DNA of 64,000 nucleotides. Origin: JAOZTV01 sp965371805. GTDB taxonomy: Bacteria; Acidobacteriota; Aminicenantia; UBA2199. The stretch lies in the NCBI GenBank assembly GCA_965371805.1, contig CBDUZW010000004.1, forward strand, positions 83,249 to 147,248, read 5' to 3'. How positions within the stretch are numbered: the first letter of the stretch is position 1; each line of letters begins with the position of its first letter. Below the pieces are notes generated by a model that had not been told where the DNA came from, ran no database searches, and saw nothing but the letters and a program-made list of their open reading frames with translations. The position numbers and the translations under genes were made by a program. Shown one piece after another: positions 35,699 through 44,930 of this stretch.

Positions 35699-37749
35699 TG
35701 AGAAATACAAAGCGATATTCTGTTATTTCAATAGTTATTTTTGTCTTCTTGTGTATTACAATAAATAATTTTGCAAAAGATGTAAAAGTAACTATCTTTC
35801 ATATGAATGATATTCATTCGAATATAAAAAACTTTGCTAAGGTTGCAAAAATTGTTAAAGAAGCAAAAATGAAAAACAAAAATGTTTATTTATTCAATTG
35901 CGGAGACAATTTCAGTGGTAATCCTATTGTCGACCAGTTTGATCCAAGAGGTGAACCTTTGCTTATACTCTTCAAACTCATGAACTTTGATGTTTTAGCA
36001 TTAGGGAATCATGATTTTGATTATGGACATAAGGTGTTAAGAAGATTTATTTTAAAAAGTTCATTTAGAACTCTTTGCGCTAATTTCGAAGATACAAAAG
36101 GCCTTTTAAAAAATGTTTCTCCATACACTATTCTGAAAACGGATGGTGGCTTAAAAATAGCGTTACTTGGACTTATTCAAGTTGAAAAAGATACAAAACG
36201 TCCCAGTACTCATCCCAAAAACATACCAGGAATTATATTTAAGGACGAGTTGGATACAATAGAGCAATATGAATTTCTACAAAAAAAAAACAATGCATTG
36301 ATTGTTCTTTCTCATATGGGGTTTGAAAAGGATGTAAAATCTTCTGAGAAATTCAACTGGATCGATCTGATAATTGGAGGCCATTCTCATACTATTATTG
36401 AGGAACCAAAAGAGTTTAACGGGGTTTTGATAACACAGGCAGGTTCTAAGGGGGAGTATTTAGGCAAGGTAGATTTGGTTTTTAGAAATAAAGTCTTAAT
36501 CAGCAAAACAGGTACTTTAATAGATCTGACAAAAGTAAAAAAAGAGGATGAAGAGATAAAAAAGATTGTTAAAAATTTCAATAGCAATGAAACCATGAAA
36601 AGAGTTATCACGAACTTACCATTTAGACTGGAAGGAAAAAGGGAACTGGGAAATATGATTTGCGATGCAATAATTGATCACCAAAATGTTGACATTGCTC
36701 TTATGAACAGAGGCGGTATCAGAATTGGAAGACTAAATAAAAAAGTAACTGTTAAAGATATTTATACAATGCACCCCTTTAATAATGATCTTATAGTATT
36801 CAACCTTACTCCTACTGAGATAAGATCTTTGATTGAAACCAGCTTTAAAAAAGGAGGTAAGATAGATCTTTATTCAGGAGGATTGTCTTATACTGTTTTT
36901 AAACCTGTTAGCAAGAAATTTGGGATTGAAAAAATAATTCTTAAAGACAAAAATGGAGAATTGTTAAATGAATCAAAAAAATATTCGGTATGTGTTAATA
37001 ATTACATAGCTTCTTCATATAAATTCAAGAAGGAAGATGCTGGAAAATCTGCAAACATTACGCTTGCTGAAGTTGTTACTGAATATTTAAAGAGCAGAAA
37101 AACCTTTTCAAATTATAAAAAAATAGTACGAACTGAAATTAAACTTTTTATAGATAAGGATGCAAAAACTATTGGTGTTACAGCTGCAACGATCAGTAAC
37201 GAAGGAATAAGAGAAGGTTCCTGCAGTTCGGGGAATCTTATTACAGATGCACTCAGATCTGAATTAAAAGCTGATGTTGCGTTTTATCCAAGTAGAAATA
37301 TCAATGCGGGAACGACAATTAAAGCGTCAGAGAAAATCTATATGGATTTTATTCCTTTAATTTACAAATATTCATCGACAAATAAAATAATTTCAGGATA
37401 TATTAAAGGGAAGGACATTTCCGACTTTCTTTTTAAAATATTGAAATATAGAAACAAGGCAGATCTTCAGGTCGCAGGAATAAACTATACGATAAGGAAA
37501 AATAAATCAGGTAAAGTGGTTGGTTTAGATTGCTATATAGAAAAAAAAAGAATAGTGGATTCTAAAATATATAAAGCTGTATTCACTGATTATGAATTTG
37601 AAAAATTCTATGATATAAAAGATAAGGTTGAAAATATACAAAAAAGCAAACGAACGATCGTTCAGATACTTAATGACTATATAGTTAAACAAAAAAAGAT
37701 TTCAAAGAGTATAGAAGAGAAGAGAATAAAGATTATAGAGGAAAATTAG
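35698..37749 (+). CDS. Secreted 5'-nucleotidase/UshA-family metallophosphoesterase
   Basis: The start is ATG 35698 (TGATG overlap); TTG 35695 is an alternative. The 683-residue protein has a signal peptide (ending NNFAKD), the calcineurin-like domain with FHMNDIHSN, LFNCGDNFSG, ALGNHDFDYG, VLSHMG and GGHSHT (metal ligands). A 5'-nucleotidase C-terminal domain follows with NRGGIR near residue 340. A further tail of about 200 residues (from ~480) is longer than in typical UshA and may be a degenerate repeat of the nucleotidase C domain (GNLITDAL). It acts in the periplasm on nucleotides. Its neighbour tdk suits a nucleoside-scavenging role. Confidence 0.85.
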   Translation: MRNTKRYSVISIVIFVFLCITINNFAKDVKVTIFHMNDIHSNIKNFAKVAKIVKEAKMKNKNVYLFNCGDNFSGNPIVDQFDPRGEPLLILFKLMNFDVLALGNHDFDYGHKVLRRFILKSSFRTLCANFEDTKGLLKNVSPYTILKTDGGLKIALLGLIQVEKDTKRPSTHPKNIPGIIFKDELDTIEQYEFLQKKNNALIVLSHMGFEKDVKSSEKFNWIDLIIGGHSHTIIEEPKEFNGVLITQAGSKGEYLGKVDLVFRNKVLISKTGTLIDLTKVKKEDEEIKKIVKNFNSNETMKRVITNLPFRLEGKRELGNMICDAIIDHQNVDIALMNRGGIRIGRLNKKVTVKDIYTMHPFNNDLIVFNLTPTEIRSLIETSFKKGGKIDLYSGGLSYTVFKPVSKKFGIEKIILKDKNGELLNESKKYSVCVNNYIASSYKFKKEDAGKSANITLAEVVTEYLKSRKTFSNYKKIVRTEIKLFIDKDAKTIGVTAATISNEGIREGSCSSGNLITDALRSELKADVAFYPSRNINAGTTIKASEKIYMDFIPLIYKYSSTNKIISGYIKGKDISDFLFKILKYRNKADLQVAGINYTIRKNKSGKVVGLDCYIEKKRIVDSKIYKAVFTDYEFEKFYDIKDKVENIQKSKRTIVQILNDYIVKQKKISKSIEEKRIKIIEEN

Positions 37750-37750
37750 A

Positions 37751-38320
37751 ATGGCGCAATTATATTTTAGATATTCTACAATGAATGCAGGAAAATCAAC
37801 TGAGATTCTTAAAATAGCTCATAACTATAGTGAACAGAACAAATTAGTCCTACTTCTCACTCCAGCAATTGACACAAGATATGGAGTTGGGAAAATAACA
37901 TCAAGGATGGGCTTTCAAAAGGATGCAATAATTATCTCAGACAAAATCAACATTAAAGATATTACAGAAAAAGAAAACCCCGATTGCGTTTTAGTTGATG
38001 AGGGACAATTTTTATCAAGAGAGAATGTTATTGAGCTTACAGAGGTGGTTGACAAACTAAATATTCCGGTTATTGTTTATGGATTAAAGAATGATTATAG
38101 AAACAGGCTTTTTGAAGGTAGTGAGGCCTTATTATTGTTCTCAGATAAAATAGAAGAAGTTAAGACTGTATGCTGGTATTGTACAAAAAAAGCAACTATG
38201 CTGATTAAGTATAAAGATGGAGTTCCTGTAAATAAAGGGGAGCAAATTGAGATAGGCGGCAATGACAAATATGTTTCGGTTTGTAGAAAATGTTATTCAT
38301 CAAAAGTTGAATTAGTATAA
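37751..38320 (+). CDS. tdk: Thymidine kinase
   Basis: The 189-residue protein has a P-loop YSTMNAGKST, VLVDEGQFL (DEGQ), GLKNDYRN, and zinc ligands CWYC and CRKC. It phosphorylates thymidine for salvage. It follows the nucleotidase by one base. It converges on the receiver/coiled-coil gene with a 37-base gap. Confidence 0.92.
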   Translation: MAQLYFRYSTMNAGKSTEILKIAHNYSEQNKLVLLLTPAIDTRYGVGKITSRMGFQKDAIIISDKINIKDITEKENPDCVLVDEGQFLSRENVIELTEVVDKLNIPVIVYGLKNDYRNRLFEGSEALLLFSDKIEEVKTVCWYCTKKATMLIKYKDGVPVNKGEQIEIGGNDKYVSVCRKCYSSKVELV

Positions 38321-38357
38321 TTCTTTTATAAATTCTCCTGATTCTTACTGAATTTTT

Positions 38358-39638
38358 CTAGTCTGATTTTTCATCACTAATAATGGCAGATAGATTTTTT
38401 GAAATTTTGGTGATCTTATCCAATTTGTCATTATTAATTTTATTTTTGTCTTCTTCTGTTTTTATGTTTTTTTTCAAATGATCTATTGATGATATAAGGA
38501 TTTTTTCTTTCTCATCTTTAGCTTTTTCTATATCTCCGATCTCTTTTTTTATGTTTTTAATTTCTTTTGTTTCTGACTCTAATTGTTTCTCAACTTCCTC
38601 AAATTCTTTTTTTAATGAATCAAATGTAGATTTATTCTGTTCATTTTCCTCTTCTAAGTCTACTTTATCTGATTTTAGGGTATTTATCTCATCCATTAAG
38701 CTTGTTTCCAATATTTTTTTATCTGATTTTATTTGTTCAATATCTGAAGTTAATATACTGACCTTTTCTTTATTCTCATTCTTAATCTTCTCTAATTCAC
38801 TGTTCAGATTGCTTAATTCTTCTTCAATGTTTTCATGTCCATCTGTACTCTTTTTTAAATCTTCTTTTAGGTCACTATTTATTATCAGGAGTTCCTTATT
38901 TTCCTTTTTCATGAAACCATTCTGTTTTTCCATGGATAATATCTCTGCATTTAATTCAGAAATCTTTATCTTATGTTTCTCTAAATCTTCTTTATCAGGC
39001 TGCTTTTTGTCTTCAATTTTTTTTTCTTCAGGTTTTTTCTTCACCTTTTTTAATTCAATTTCCTTAGTTTTTATTTCTGAACTATCTGCAAAAGAAAGGT
39101 CTATTTCTCCACTATGGTCCTTTGCATCTTCTACAGTAAATATTCCTTGACTCGATTCGTTATCTTCAAGCAATTCATTATCAAAAATATCCATTTCCTC
39201 TATATCTTCATAGAGCTCTTCGGCAAAAGGACTTTCGTCTTTGGGTTCCTTTTTATTGCTTGCTTTTACTATTTTCGGCAATATTGAATACTTCTTTAAT
39301 AGTTCGTCCAGGGAAATAATGATTTCAGAATCTTTCAAAAATTCATCTGGTGGGTGTAAGAGTTTTTTATAATCTTCAATCTCGTTTTTTGTTGTCTCAG
39401 AGACTACAATGATTACAATTGAATCATTTGTTGATTTACATACTTTTAGTAACTCATGTGCAACAAAAATATTCAAGTCTTGTACTTCAAGATCAAGAAT
39501 AACAAGTGAGGGCTTGTTTTTGTCTAAATAGGTAACAGCTTCTTCACTTGATTTAATAGTTTTCTCTTTTCCATTACATATAGGGTCTATGACTTTAATA
39601 ATTTCTTCTCTTTCACTAATAACTAATATATTGCTCAT
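38358..39638 (-). CDS. Receiver-like domain fused to a long coiled coil
   Basis: The start is ATG 39638 with GGAG before it, two bases after the polA stop; the longer frame would overlap polA. The 426-residue protein has residues 1-115 like a CheY receiver (SLVILDLEVQDL has the Asp; VVSETTK has Ser for Thr), though the N-terminal acidic pair is weak (SEREEI). It then has an acidic linker and, from about 205, a Glu/Lys-rich coiled coil to the end. It resembles receiver-coiled-coil proteins of motility or polarity systems. Function is unknown. Confidence 0.65.
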   Translation of the reverse strand: MSNILVISEREEIIKVIDPICNGKEKTIKSSEEAVTYLDKNKPSLVILDLEVQDLNIFVAHELLKVCKSTNDSIVIIVVSETTKNEIEDYKKLLHPPDEFLKDSEIIISLDELLKKYSILPKIVKASNKKEPKDESPFAEELYEDIEEMDIFDNELLEDNESSQGIFTVEDAKDHSGEIDLSFADSSEIKTKEIELKKVKKKPEEKKIEDKKQPDKEDLEKHKIKISELNAEILSMEKQNGFMKKENKELLIINSDLKEDLKKSTDGHENIEEELSNLNSELEKIKNENKEKVSILTSDIEQIKSDKKILETSLMDEINTLKSDKVDLEEENEQNKSTFDSLKKEFEEVEKQLESETKEIKNIKKEIGDIEKAKDEKEKILISSIDHLKKNIKTEEDKNKINNDKLDKITKISKNLSAIISDEKSD

Positions 39639-39640
39639 AT

Positions 39641-42346
39641 TTACTCCATTAACTCTGCCATTTCTCCCCAATTCTTACCTTTTTTAAGAGAAATATTTAG
39701 AGGAACATCTATTGCGGTGGCATTTTTCATTTCATTGGATACTATTTTTATTAAATCTGTTTCTTCATCTAAAGGATATTCAAATATTATTTCATCATGA
39801 ACTGAGAGTAACATTTTAGAATCCATATTCTTAATTTTCTTATGAATATTTATCATTGCCATTTTTATAATCTCAGCAGCTGAACCCTGTATAATTGTAT
39901 TCACAGACATTCTTTTTCCATTTTCTTTGACACTCTGGATTGAACTTTGAAGTTCGGGTAATTCTCTTTTTCTTCCAGCCATAGTTATAACAAAGCCATC
40001 TTTTTCTGCATTCTCAATTGTTTGGTCAATATAATCTTTTACTCCGGAATATTTCTCAAAATATGTTTCAATAAACTCTTTTGCCTCTTTAAAACTGACA
40101 CCTAGTTCTTTCGATAGAGAATAGGCACCGGAACCGTATATAATGGAGAAATTAATGATTTTCGCTCTTTTTCTTTTAAGCTGATTGTCCATAAATAAAT
40201 CTCTGCCAAAAACCAGATTCGCTGTTTGAGAATGAATATCCAGGTTGTTTTTAAACGCATTTTTCAAATTTTTATCCTTGGAAAAATGCGCCATTACCCT
40301 TAACTCTATCTGAGAATAATCTGCTGCTAAAAGATACTTGTTTTTGTCACTAATAAATAACTTTCTTATATTAATGTCATCTTTCTCAAATACAGGAATA
40401 TTCTGTAAATTGGGATTGGATGATGATAGTCTACCAGTTGCAGTTACTGTCTGGTTAAAAGATGTATGTATTCTAGCTGATGGGGAGATATGTTCTTTTA
40501 GTCCAATCAGGTATGTTGAGTAGAGTTTTTTCCATCCCCTGTATTTTATTAAATTCTCTACAATAGGAATGTTTTTATATTCAGAAAGAACCTCAATGTC
40601 TGTTGAATAACTCTTGGTTTTTTTGGTTTTTTTGGATATGGGAAGTTTCATTTTTTCAAACAATAATTCTCCAAGTTGTTTAGATGAATTAATATTAAGT
40701 TCATATCCAGCCTGTTTAATAATTGTTCTTTCTATTTTTGATAATTTTTGTTCCAGTTGATCGATTGAGTTCTGTAAATTATCAACATCAACTTTAATTC
40801 CATTATATTCCATATCCATAAGTACAGGGATTAGTGGTATTTCGATTGTATTATACAGTTTATTTAAGCCTCTCTCATCTAGAAGCGGCGTAAAGACTTC
40901 TACTAGTTTTATAGATGTATTGGAATCGTCAATGCAGTATTTCCCAACTGTTTCAATATCTATTGATTCTAAGGGTTTTGCTTCTTTTCCGGTTCCAATA
41001 ATTTTTTCAAAGGTGTCCTGGCTTATGTTTAAATATTCAAATGTAAGGTCCTTTAATTTATGGGATCGTCTATTAGGAAATATCAGTCCTGAAGCAATCA
41101 TTGCATCTTCTGAAACTCCATTAACCTTGATATCAATGCTTTTTAAAAAGAGAATGTCAAATTTCAGGTTAAAACCCATTTTCTTTATTTCACTATTTTC
41201 AAAAATAGGTGTTAAGATTGATCTAACATCTTCAAATGTAAATAAAACATCCTTTTTATTCATTTCTGGAAATTTTATCGGGATATAGTATCCGCAGTCT
41301 TGAAAGGAGATGGATATTCCTACTATCTCAGAATTATAAAATGATAAACCTGTTGTCTCCAGATCAAATGCAAAAAACCCTCTATCTGTTATTTCTTTTT
41401 TTAGATTGAGTAATTGATCTTTAGACTTAATAATACAATATTTAACATTGTTTGCCTCTCCCTGATCTTTTAAAATTTCATCTATTTTACTTAACAGAGT
41501 CCGGAATGAATATTTTTTGTAAAATAATGCCAATTCCTTCGAAACAATATGTTTTATATCTCCTTTTTTAAATGTAAAATTATCTGGTGCTTTTGCATCT
41601 AATAATATTAGTCTTCTTGATAGGTCAATCTCTGATCTGCTGGCCTCTAATTTTTTTTTGAACTTATCTTCAATAGTGTCTATATTCTCAAAGATAGATT
41701 TAATTGAGCTGTACTTGTCAATCAATTTTTTTGCTGTCTTTTCTCCGATCCCTTTTGCACCAGGGATATTGTCAGATGAATCTCCCATTAAAGCCAGATA
41801 ATCTACTATCTGATCCGGATATAGTCCATAATGTTCTTTTATATCCTCAGTTCCCAGTTTTTTCTTTAATTTAGGGTGAAATATTGTTGTGTCTTCATCG
41901 ACAAGTTGAAACATATCTTTGTCAGCAGTAAAAATTATGACTTCATCTTTGCTTTTTTCTGCTTCCTTTTTTAAAAAATAGATGATGTCATCACCTTCAT
42001 AGGAAGGTATTTCAATTGTATCAATCTGTTTTAATTTCAAATATTCTTTTATCAGGGGAATCTGGAGTACTAATTCCTCTGGAGGTTCTTTTCTATTTCC
42101 CTTATACTCAGGATACATATCATGTCTAAATGTTTTTCCTTTTGAGTCCAGAGCAACTATAAGGTAGTCAGGATTTAGTTCTTTGAGAAGATAATCAATG
42201 CGGGCTATGAAACCATATAATGCACCTGTAGCTGTTCCATTTGCGGACCTCATATTTCCAAAAGCATAAAAGGAACTGAATATAAGATACATTCCATCAA
42301 TTAATAATATTTTTTTTTTTTTTACTTCTCCAAAAAGGTGTGACAT
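39641..42346 (-). CDS. polA: DNA polymerase I
   Basis: The 901-residue protein has all three domains. The 5' nuclease is about 1-295 (DGMYLIFSSFYAF; TADKDMFQLV; GVKGIGEKTA-like GAKGIGEKTA). The 3'-5' exonuclease is about 300-490 with intact FAFDLETTGL and a catalytic Asp in YCIDDSN. The polymerase has ADYSQIELRVMAHFS and VHDEIIFEYP. An A14 run (42310-42323) encodes Lys residues at codons 9-13, a slippage hazard near the N-terminus. It lies ten bases after a small gene and is probably transcribed from its promoter. Confidence 0.97.
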   Translation of the reverse strand: MSHLFGEVKKKKILLIDGMYLIFSSFYAFGNMRSANGTATGALYGFIARIDYLLKELNPDYLIVALDSKGKTFRHDMYPEYKGNRKEPPEELVLQIPLIKEYLKLKQIDTIEIPSYEGDDIIYFLKKEAEKSKDEVIIFTADKDMFQLVDEDTTIFHPKLKKKLGTEDIKEHYGLYPDQIVDYLALMGDSSDNIPGAKGIGEKTAKKLIDKYSSIKSIFENIDTIEDKFKKKLEASRSEIDLSRRLILLDAKAPDNFTFKKGDIKHIVSKELALFYKKYSFRTLLSKIDEILKDQGEANNVKYCIIKSKDQLLNLKKEITDRGFFAFDLETTGLSFYNSEIVGISISFQDCGYYIPIKFPEMNKKDVLFTFEDVRSILTPIFENSEIKKMGFNLKFDILFLKSIDIKVNGVSEDAMIASGLIFPNRRSHKLKDLTFEYLNISQDTFEKIIGTGKEAKPLESIDIETVGKYCIDDSNTSIKLVEVFTPLLDERGLNKLYNTIEIPLIPVLMDMEYNGIKVDVDNLQNSIDQLEQKLSKIERTIIKQAGYELNINSSKQLGELLFEKMKLPISKKTKKTKSYSTDIEVLSEYKNIPIVENLIKYRGWKKLYSTYLIGLKEHISPSARIHTSFNQTVTATGRLSSSNPNLQNIPVFEKDDINIRKLFISDKNKYLLAADYSQIELRVMAHFSKDKNLKNAFKNNLDIHSQTANLVFGRDLFMDNQLKRKRAKIINFSIIYGSGAYSLSKELGVSFKEAKEFIETYFEKYSGVKDYIDQTIENAEKDGFVITMAGRKRELPELQSSIQSVKENGKRMSVNTIIQGSAAEIIKMAMINIHKKIKNMDSKMLLSVHDEIIFEYPLDEETDLIKIVSNEMKNATAIDVPLNISLKKGKNWGEMAELME

Positions 42347-42356
42347 TATGACCTTA

Positions 42357-42680
42357 CTATTGATTTAGATAGTCAATAACCATATCATCAAGAGATTCAT
42401 TATCCAGATTCTGAGTTTCTAAAGATAACATATGCAGGAATTTTCCTTTTCTCAGTTCTGTCCCTACTTCATCGTGTTGAACTTTCATCATTTTTTTTAC
42501 ACGGTTTCTCATATCCGGTAGTTCTTTGAGGTGTCCATAGGATATTCTTCTTGATAATAAAATTTCTCCATTATGATAAACAAGAGTTTCTATTGTAGGA
42601 TTATTATCTCCTTTCTCTTCTGTTTGAATATGAAAGATCTCATTCCTATACTTAATATCTGTATTAAAGCCAACTATCAT
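42357..42680 (-). CDS. Small conserved protein of unknown function upstream of polA
   Basis: The 107-residue protein starts MIVGFNTDIKYRNEIFHIQT with a beta-hairpin pattern and has TLVYHNGEILLSRRISYG, then a helical C-terminus. I know this pattern from uncharacterised proteins in Gram-negative bacteria, but not a function. The promoter -10 ends six bases before the ATG and no Shine-Dalgarno is present, suggesting a leaderless transcript that then carries polA. Confidence 0.6.
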   Translation of the reverse strand: MIVGFNTDIKYRNEIFHIQTEEKGDNNPTIETLVYHNGEILLSRRISYGHLKELPDMRNRVKKMMKVQHDEVGTELRKGKFLHMLSLETQNLDNESLDDMVIDYLNQ

Positions 42681-42686
42681 AAAAAA

Positions 42687-42715
42687 ATAATAAAATAAAA
42701 GAGGTGTAAAGTCAA
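42687..42715 (-). promoter_or_regulatory. Leaderless-type promoter of the small gene-polA unit
   Basis: Minus strand TTGACT (42710-42715), 17 bases, TATTAT (42687-42692), then six bases to ATG 42680. Confidence 0.7.
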
Positions 42716-42850
42716 TAGCAGATTACTATTGAAATGAAATTTTGCCCTTAATAATATAAAAAAGCAATCAAATTCAATTTTTTTTTAGAAAACTGTTTTT
42801 TTTTTTTTTTTAATATTATAAAATAATATATTGTTTTTGGAGGATTAATT

Positions 42851-43312
42851 ATGAAACTTGCAAAATATTTAAAAGTTGAAAATGTTTTTATTGGAGATAG
42901 TTTTGAAAATACAGATGCTTTTTACGCAGAATTTTCATTGTTTTTAAAAAAAAAGGGGATCGTAGTAGACAATGATAAAGTTAAGAGGCTATTTATAAAA
43001 AGAGAAAACATCCAGTCAACAGCAATAGGAAAAGGACTTGCAGCTCCACATATCTTTAGTGATGAGTTTTCAGATTTTACTATTTGTGCTGCACTGATAA
43101 AGAATGGTATGGAGTACAAAGCTCCTGATGATGAAAAAGTATTTCTAGTCTTTTTAATTATGAGTGATGACAGGGATGTGGGTCTTCATTTAAAAGTACT
43201 CGCTCATATTGCAAGGCTTGCTAAAAGTACCGATATAACTGACTCTGTCAAATTAGATTTAAATGCTGAGCAGTTAATCGGGCATATTTTAGATAATGAA
43301 AATTTAATCTGA
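42851..43312 (+). CDS. PTS EIIA-like (PtsN/fructose type) regulatory protein
   Basis: The 153-residue protein has an EIIA type-2 fold with the phospho-His in GKGLAAPHIFSDE near residue 65. It has DDEKVFLVFLIMSDD and LHLKVLAHIARL typical of PtsN. No EI, HPr or sugar permease is nearby; the next genes are a P-II-like protein and two antiporters. It probably regulates transport rather than carrying sugar phosphate. GGAGG precedes the ATG. Confidence 0.85.
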   Translation: MKLAKYLKVENVFIGDSFENTDAFYAEFSLFLKKKGIVVDNDKVKRLFIKRENIQSTAIGKGLAAPHIFSDEFSDFTICAALIKNGMEYKAPDDEKVFLVFLIMSDDRDVGLHLKVLAHIARLAKSTDITDSVKLDLNAEQLIGHILDNENLI

Positions 43313-43313
43313 A

Positions 43314-43649
43314 ATGCAACTTGCCATTTTAATATTAAATAAGGAAGAGTTGCTCGAAGTCCTTTTAGAGGGTCTGCTGGAGATAGGAATTAGTGGGGCT
43401 ACCATCATGGATTCAATGGGAATGGGGCATATTCTTTCAACTGAAGTACCAATATTTGCAGGATTAAAATTTATGTTTACAGGAAGCAGACCTTATAATA
43501 AAACAATTATTTCAGCGATACAGGAAGACAAAGTAGCTCCAATGAAAGAGATGGTAGAAAAAATACTTGGACCTCTCAAGGAAAGTGGAAATGGGATATT
43601 GTTTTTCATAAAACTACACGATGTTCTAGGATTAAAAGCTGAAATATAA
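43314..43649 (+). CDS. P-II-like signalling protein
   Basis: The 111-residue protein has a ferredoxin-like pattern (QLAILILNKEELLEVLLEGLLEIGISGATIMDSMGMG) resembling P-II-like proteins linked to transporters. It lacks the Tyr of the GlnB T-loop. It sits one base after the EIIA gene. It may sense a nucleotide or ion and control the downstream antiporters; this is inferred from order only. Confidence 0.65.
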   Translation: MQLAILILNKEELLEVLLEGLLEIGISGATIMDSMGMGHILSTEVPIFAGLKFMFTGSRPYNKTIISAIQEDKVAPMKEMVEKILGPLKESGNGILFFIKLHDVLGLKAEI

Positions 43650-43664
43650 AGGTTCTCTCTATTA

Positions 43665-44930
43665 ATGAAACAGTTATTTGTTATCTCTCTTTTAATCTTT
43701 ATTGCAATATCAGGTTCCAGACTTTCTTTTTTTAATAGAAGATTGTCACTTGGCTTTAAAAACATTATGTTAACTGGAACTGAATATATATTAATTGGTG
43801 TTTTACTGGGTAATTTAGGATTTAAACTAATTGATTTAAATACATTCTTAACATTTGAACCGATTCTTATATTTGGTCTGAGTGCAATAGGACTTCTTTT
43901 TGGATTACAATTTAATCTGGTTCAATTAAAAAAAATTCCCACTCATTATTTTTTCGTTTCATTTATTCAATCTTTTTTTACATTTTTAATTGTCTCTACT
44001 GTTATGTATTTCTCTTTAGGTTTTTTTCTTGATTTAAGTAAAAATGCATTAATTTTAGTTTCTTTGACAATTGGAAGTTTTTCATCATGTACCGCACAAT
44101 CCGGCTTGGCAATAGTGGGTCAAAATTATAGATTTAAGAACCATAAAACATTTGAAATGTTAAGGTATGTTGCAGGTATTGATGGTTTTTATGCAATTAT
44201 CTTTTTTATATTTGCTCTTAGTCTTTTTGCAGAGGGAAATATCATCGATATTTCTTTTTCCAACTCCATAGCCTGGTTTTTCTTATCTGTCTTTATGGGG
44301 ATTTTGCCGGCAATAATATTTGTAATTCTGAGTAGAACCAGATTCTCCAGGCAGGAATTCTTTGCTTTTTTAGTAGGGACGATACTTTTTTGTGGAGGTA
44401 TCTCATATCAAATAAATTATTCCCCTTTAATTGCTGGGTTTGTTTGCGGGATAGTAATTGCAAATTTTTGCCGGCATAGTTTTAGAGCTTTGTCCAGTAT
44501 TATAAAATCTGAAAAGTCCATTTATATAATTCTTCTGGTATTTCTCGGGGCGATCTGGAAAATAAATTCAGTTTCCATTTTTTGCATATCTTTAATCTAT
44601 GTTTTGTCTAGAAGTATTGGGAAGATATTCGGTACAAATATTGGGATAAATGTCTTTTTTAAAGATAAGTCATATCCAAAATTACTGGGCTTAGGTCTAC
44701 TCTCTGAAGGAGGTATCTCAATTGCAATTGTAATGAGCTTCAAGTTGTTATATCCGGAATTAGCTGCTCCATTAATATCTGTAACAATAATTTCAGTGTT
44801 TTTTAATGAATTATTCAGTCCATTTTTAATCTTGAGACAGTTTAAGAAGTCAGAGATGATAAACGAAAATATCAGGCAGAAGGCAATAAAACATTATTCT
44901 GATAAAAATATTAAGCATAAAGTAAAATGA
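43665..44930 (+). CDS. Cation/proton antiporter-like membrane protein (CPA2 type), first copy
   Basis: The 421-residue protein has about 12 transmembrane segments. Motifs: GIGLLFGLQF-like region (AIGLLFGLQFNL) near residue 85, TIGSFSSCTAQSGLAIVG near 140 (the discontinuous helix region), and LSEGGISIAIVMSFK near 345. The expected ion-binding Asp pair is not obvious. It overlaps the next antiporter by four bases (ATGA). A Na+/H+ or K+/H+ exchange role is inferred from the family. Confidence 0.75.
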   Translation: MKQLFVISLLIFIAISGSRLSFFNRRLSLGFKNIMLTGTEYILIGVLLGNLGFKLIDLNTFLTFEPILIFGLSAIGLLFGLQFNLVQLKKIPTHYFFVSFIQSFFTFLIVSTVMYFSLGFFLDLSKNALILVSLTIGSFSSCTAQSGLAIVGQNYRFKNHKTFEMLRYVAGIDGFYAIIFFIFALSLFAEGNIIDISFSNSIAWFFLSVFMGILPAIIFVILSRTRFSRQEFFAFLVGTILFCGGISYQINYSPLIAGFVCGIVIANFCRHSFRALSSIIKSEKSIYIILLVFLGAIWKINSVSIFCISLIYVLSRSIGKIFGTNIGINVFFKDKSYPKLLGLGLLSEGGISIAIVMSFKLLYPELAAPLISVTIISVFFNELFSPFLILRQFKKSEMINENIRQKAIKHYSDKNIKHKVK

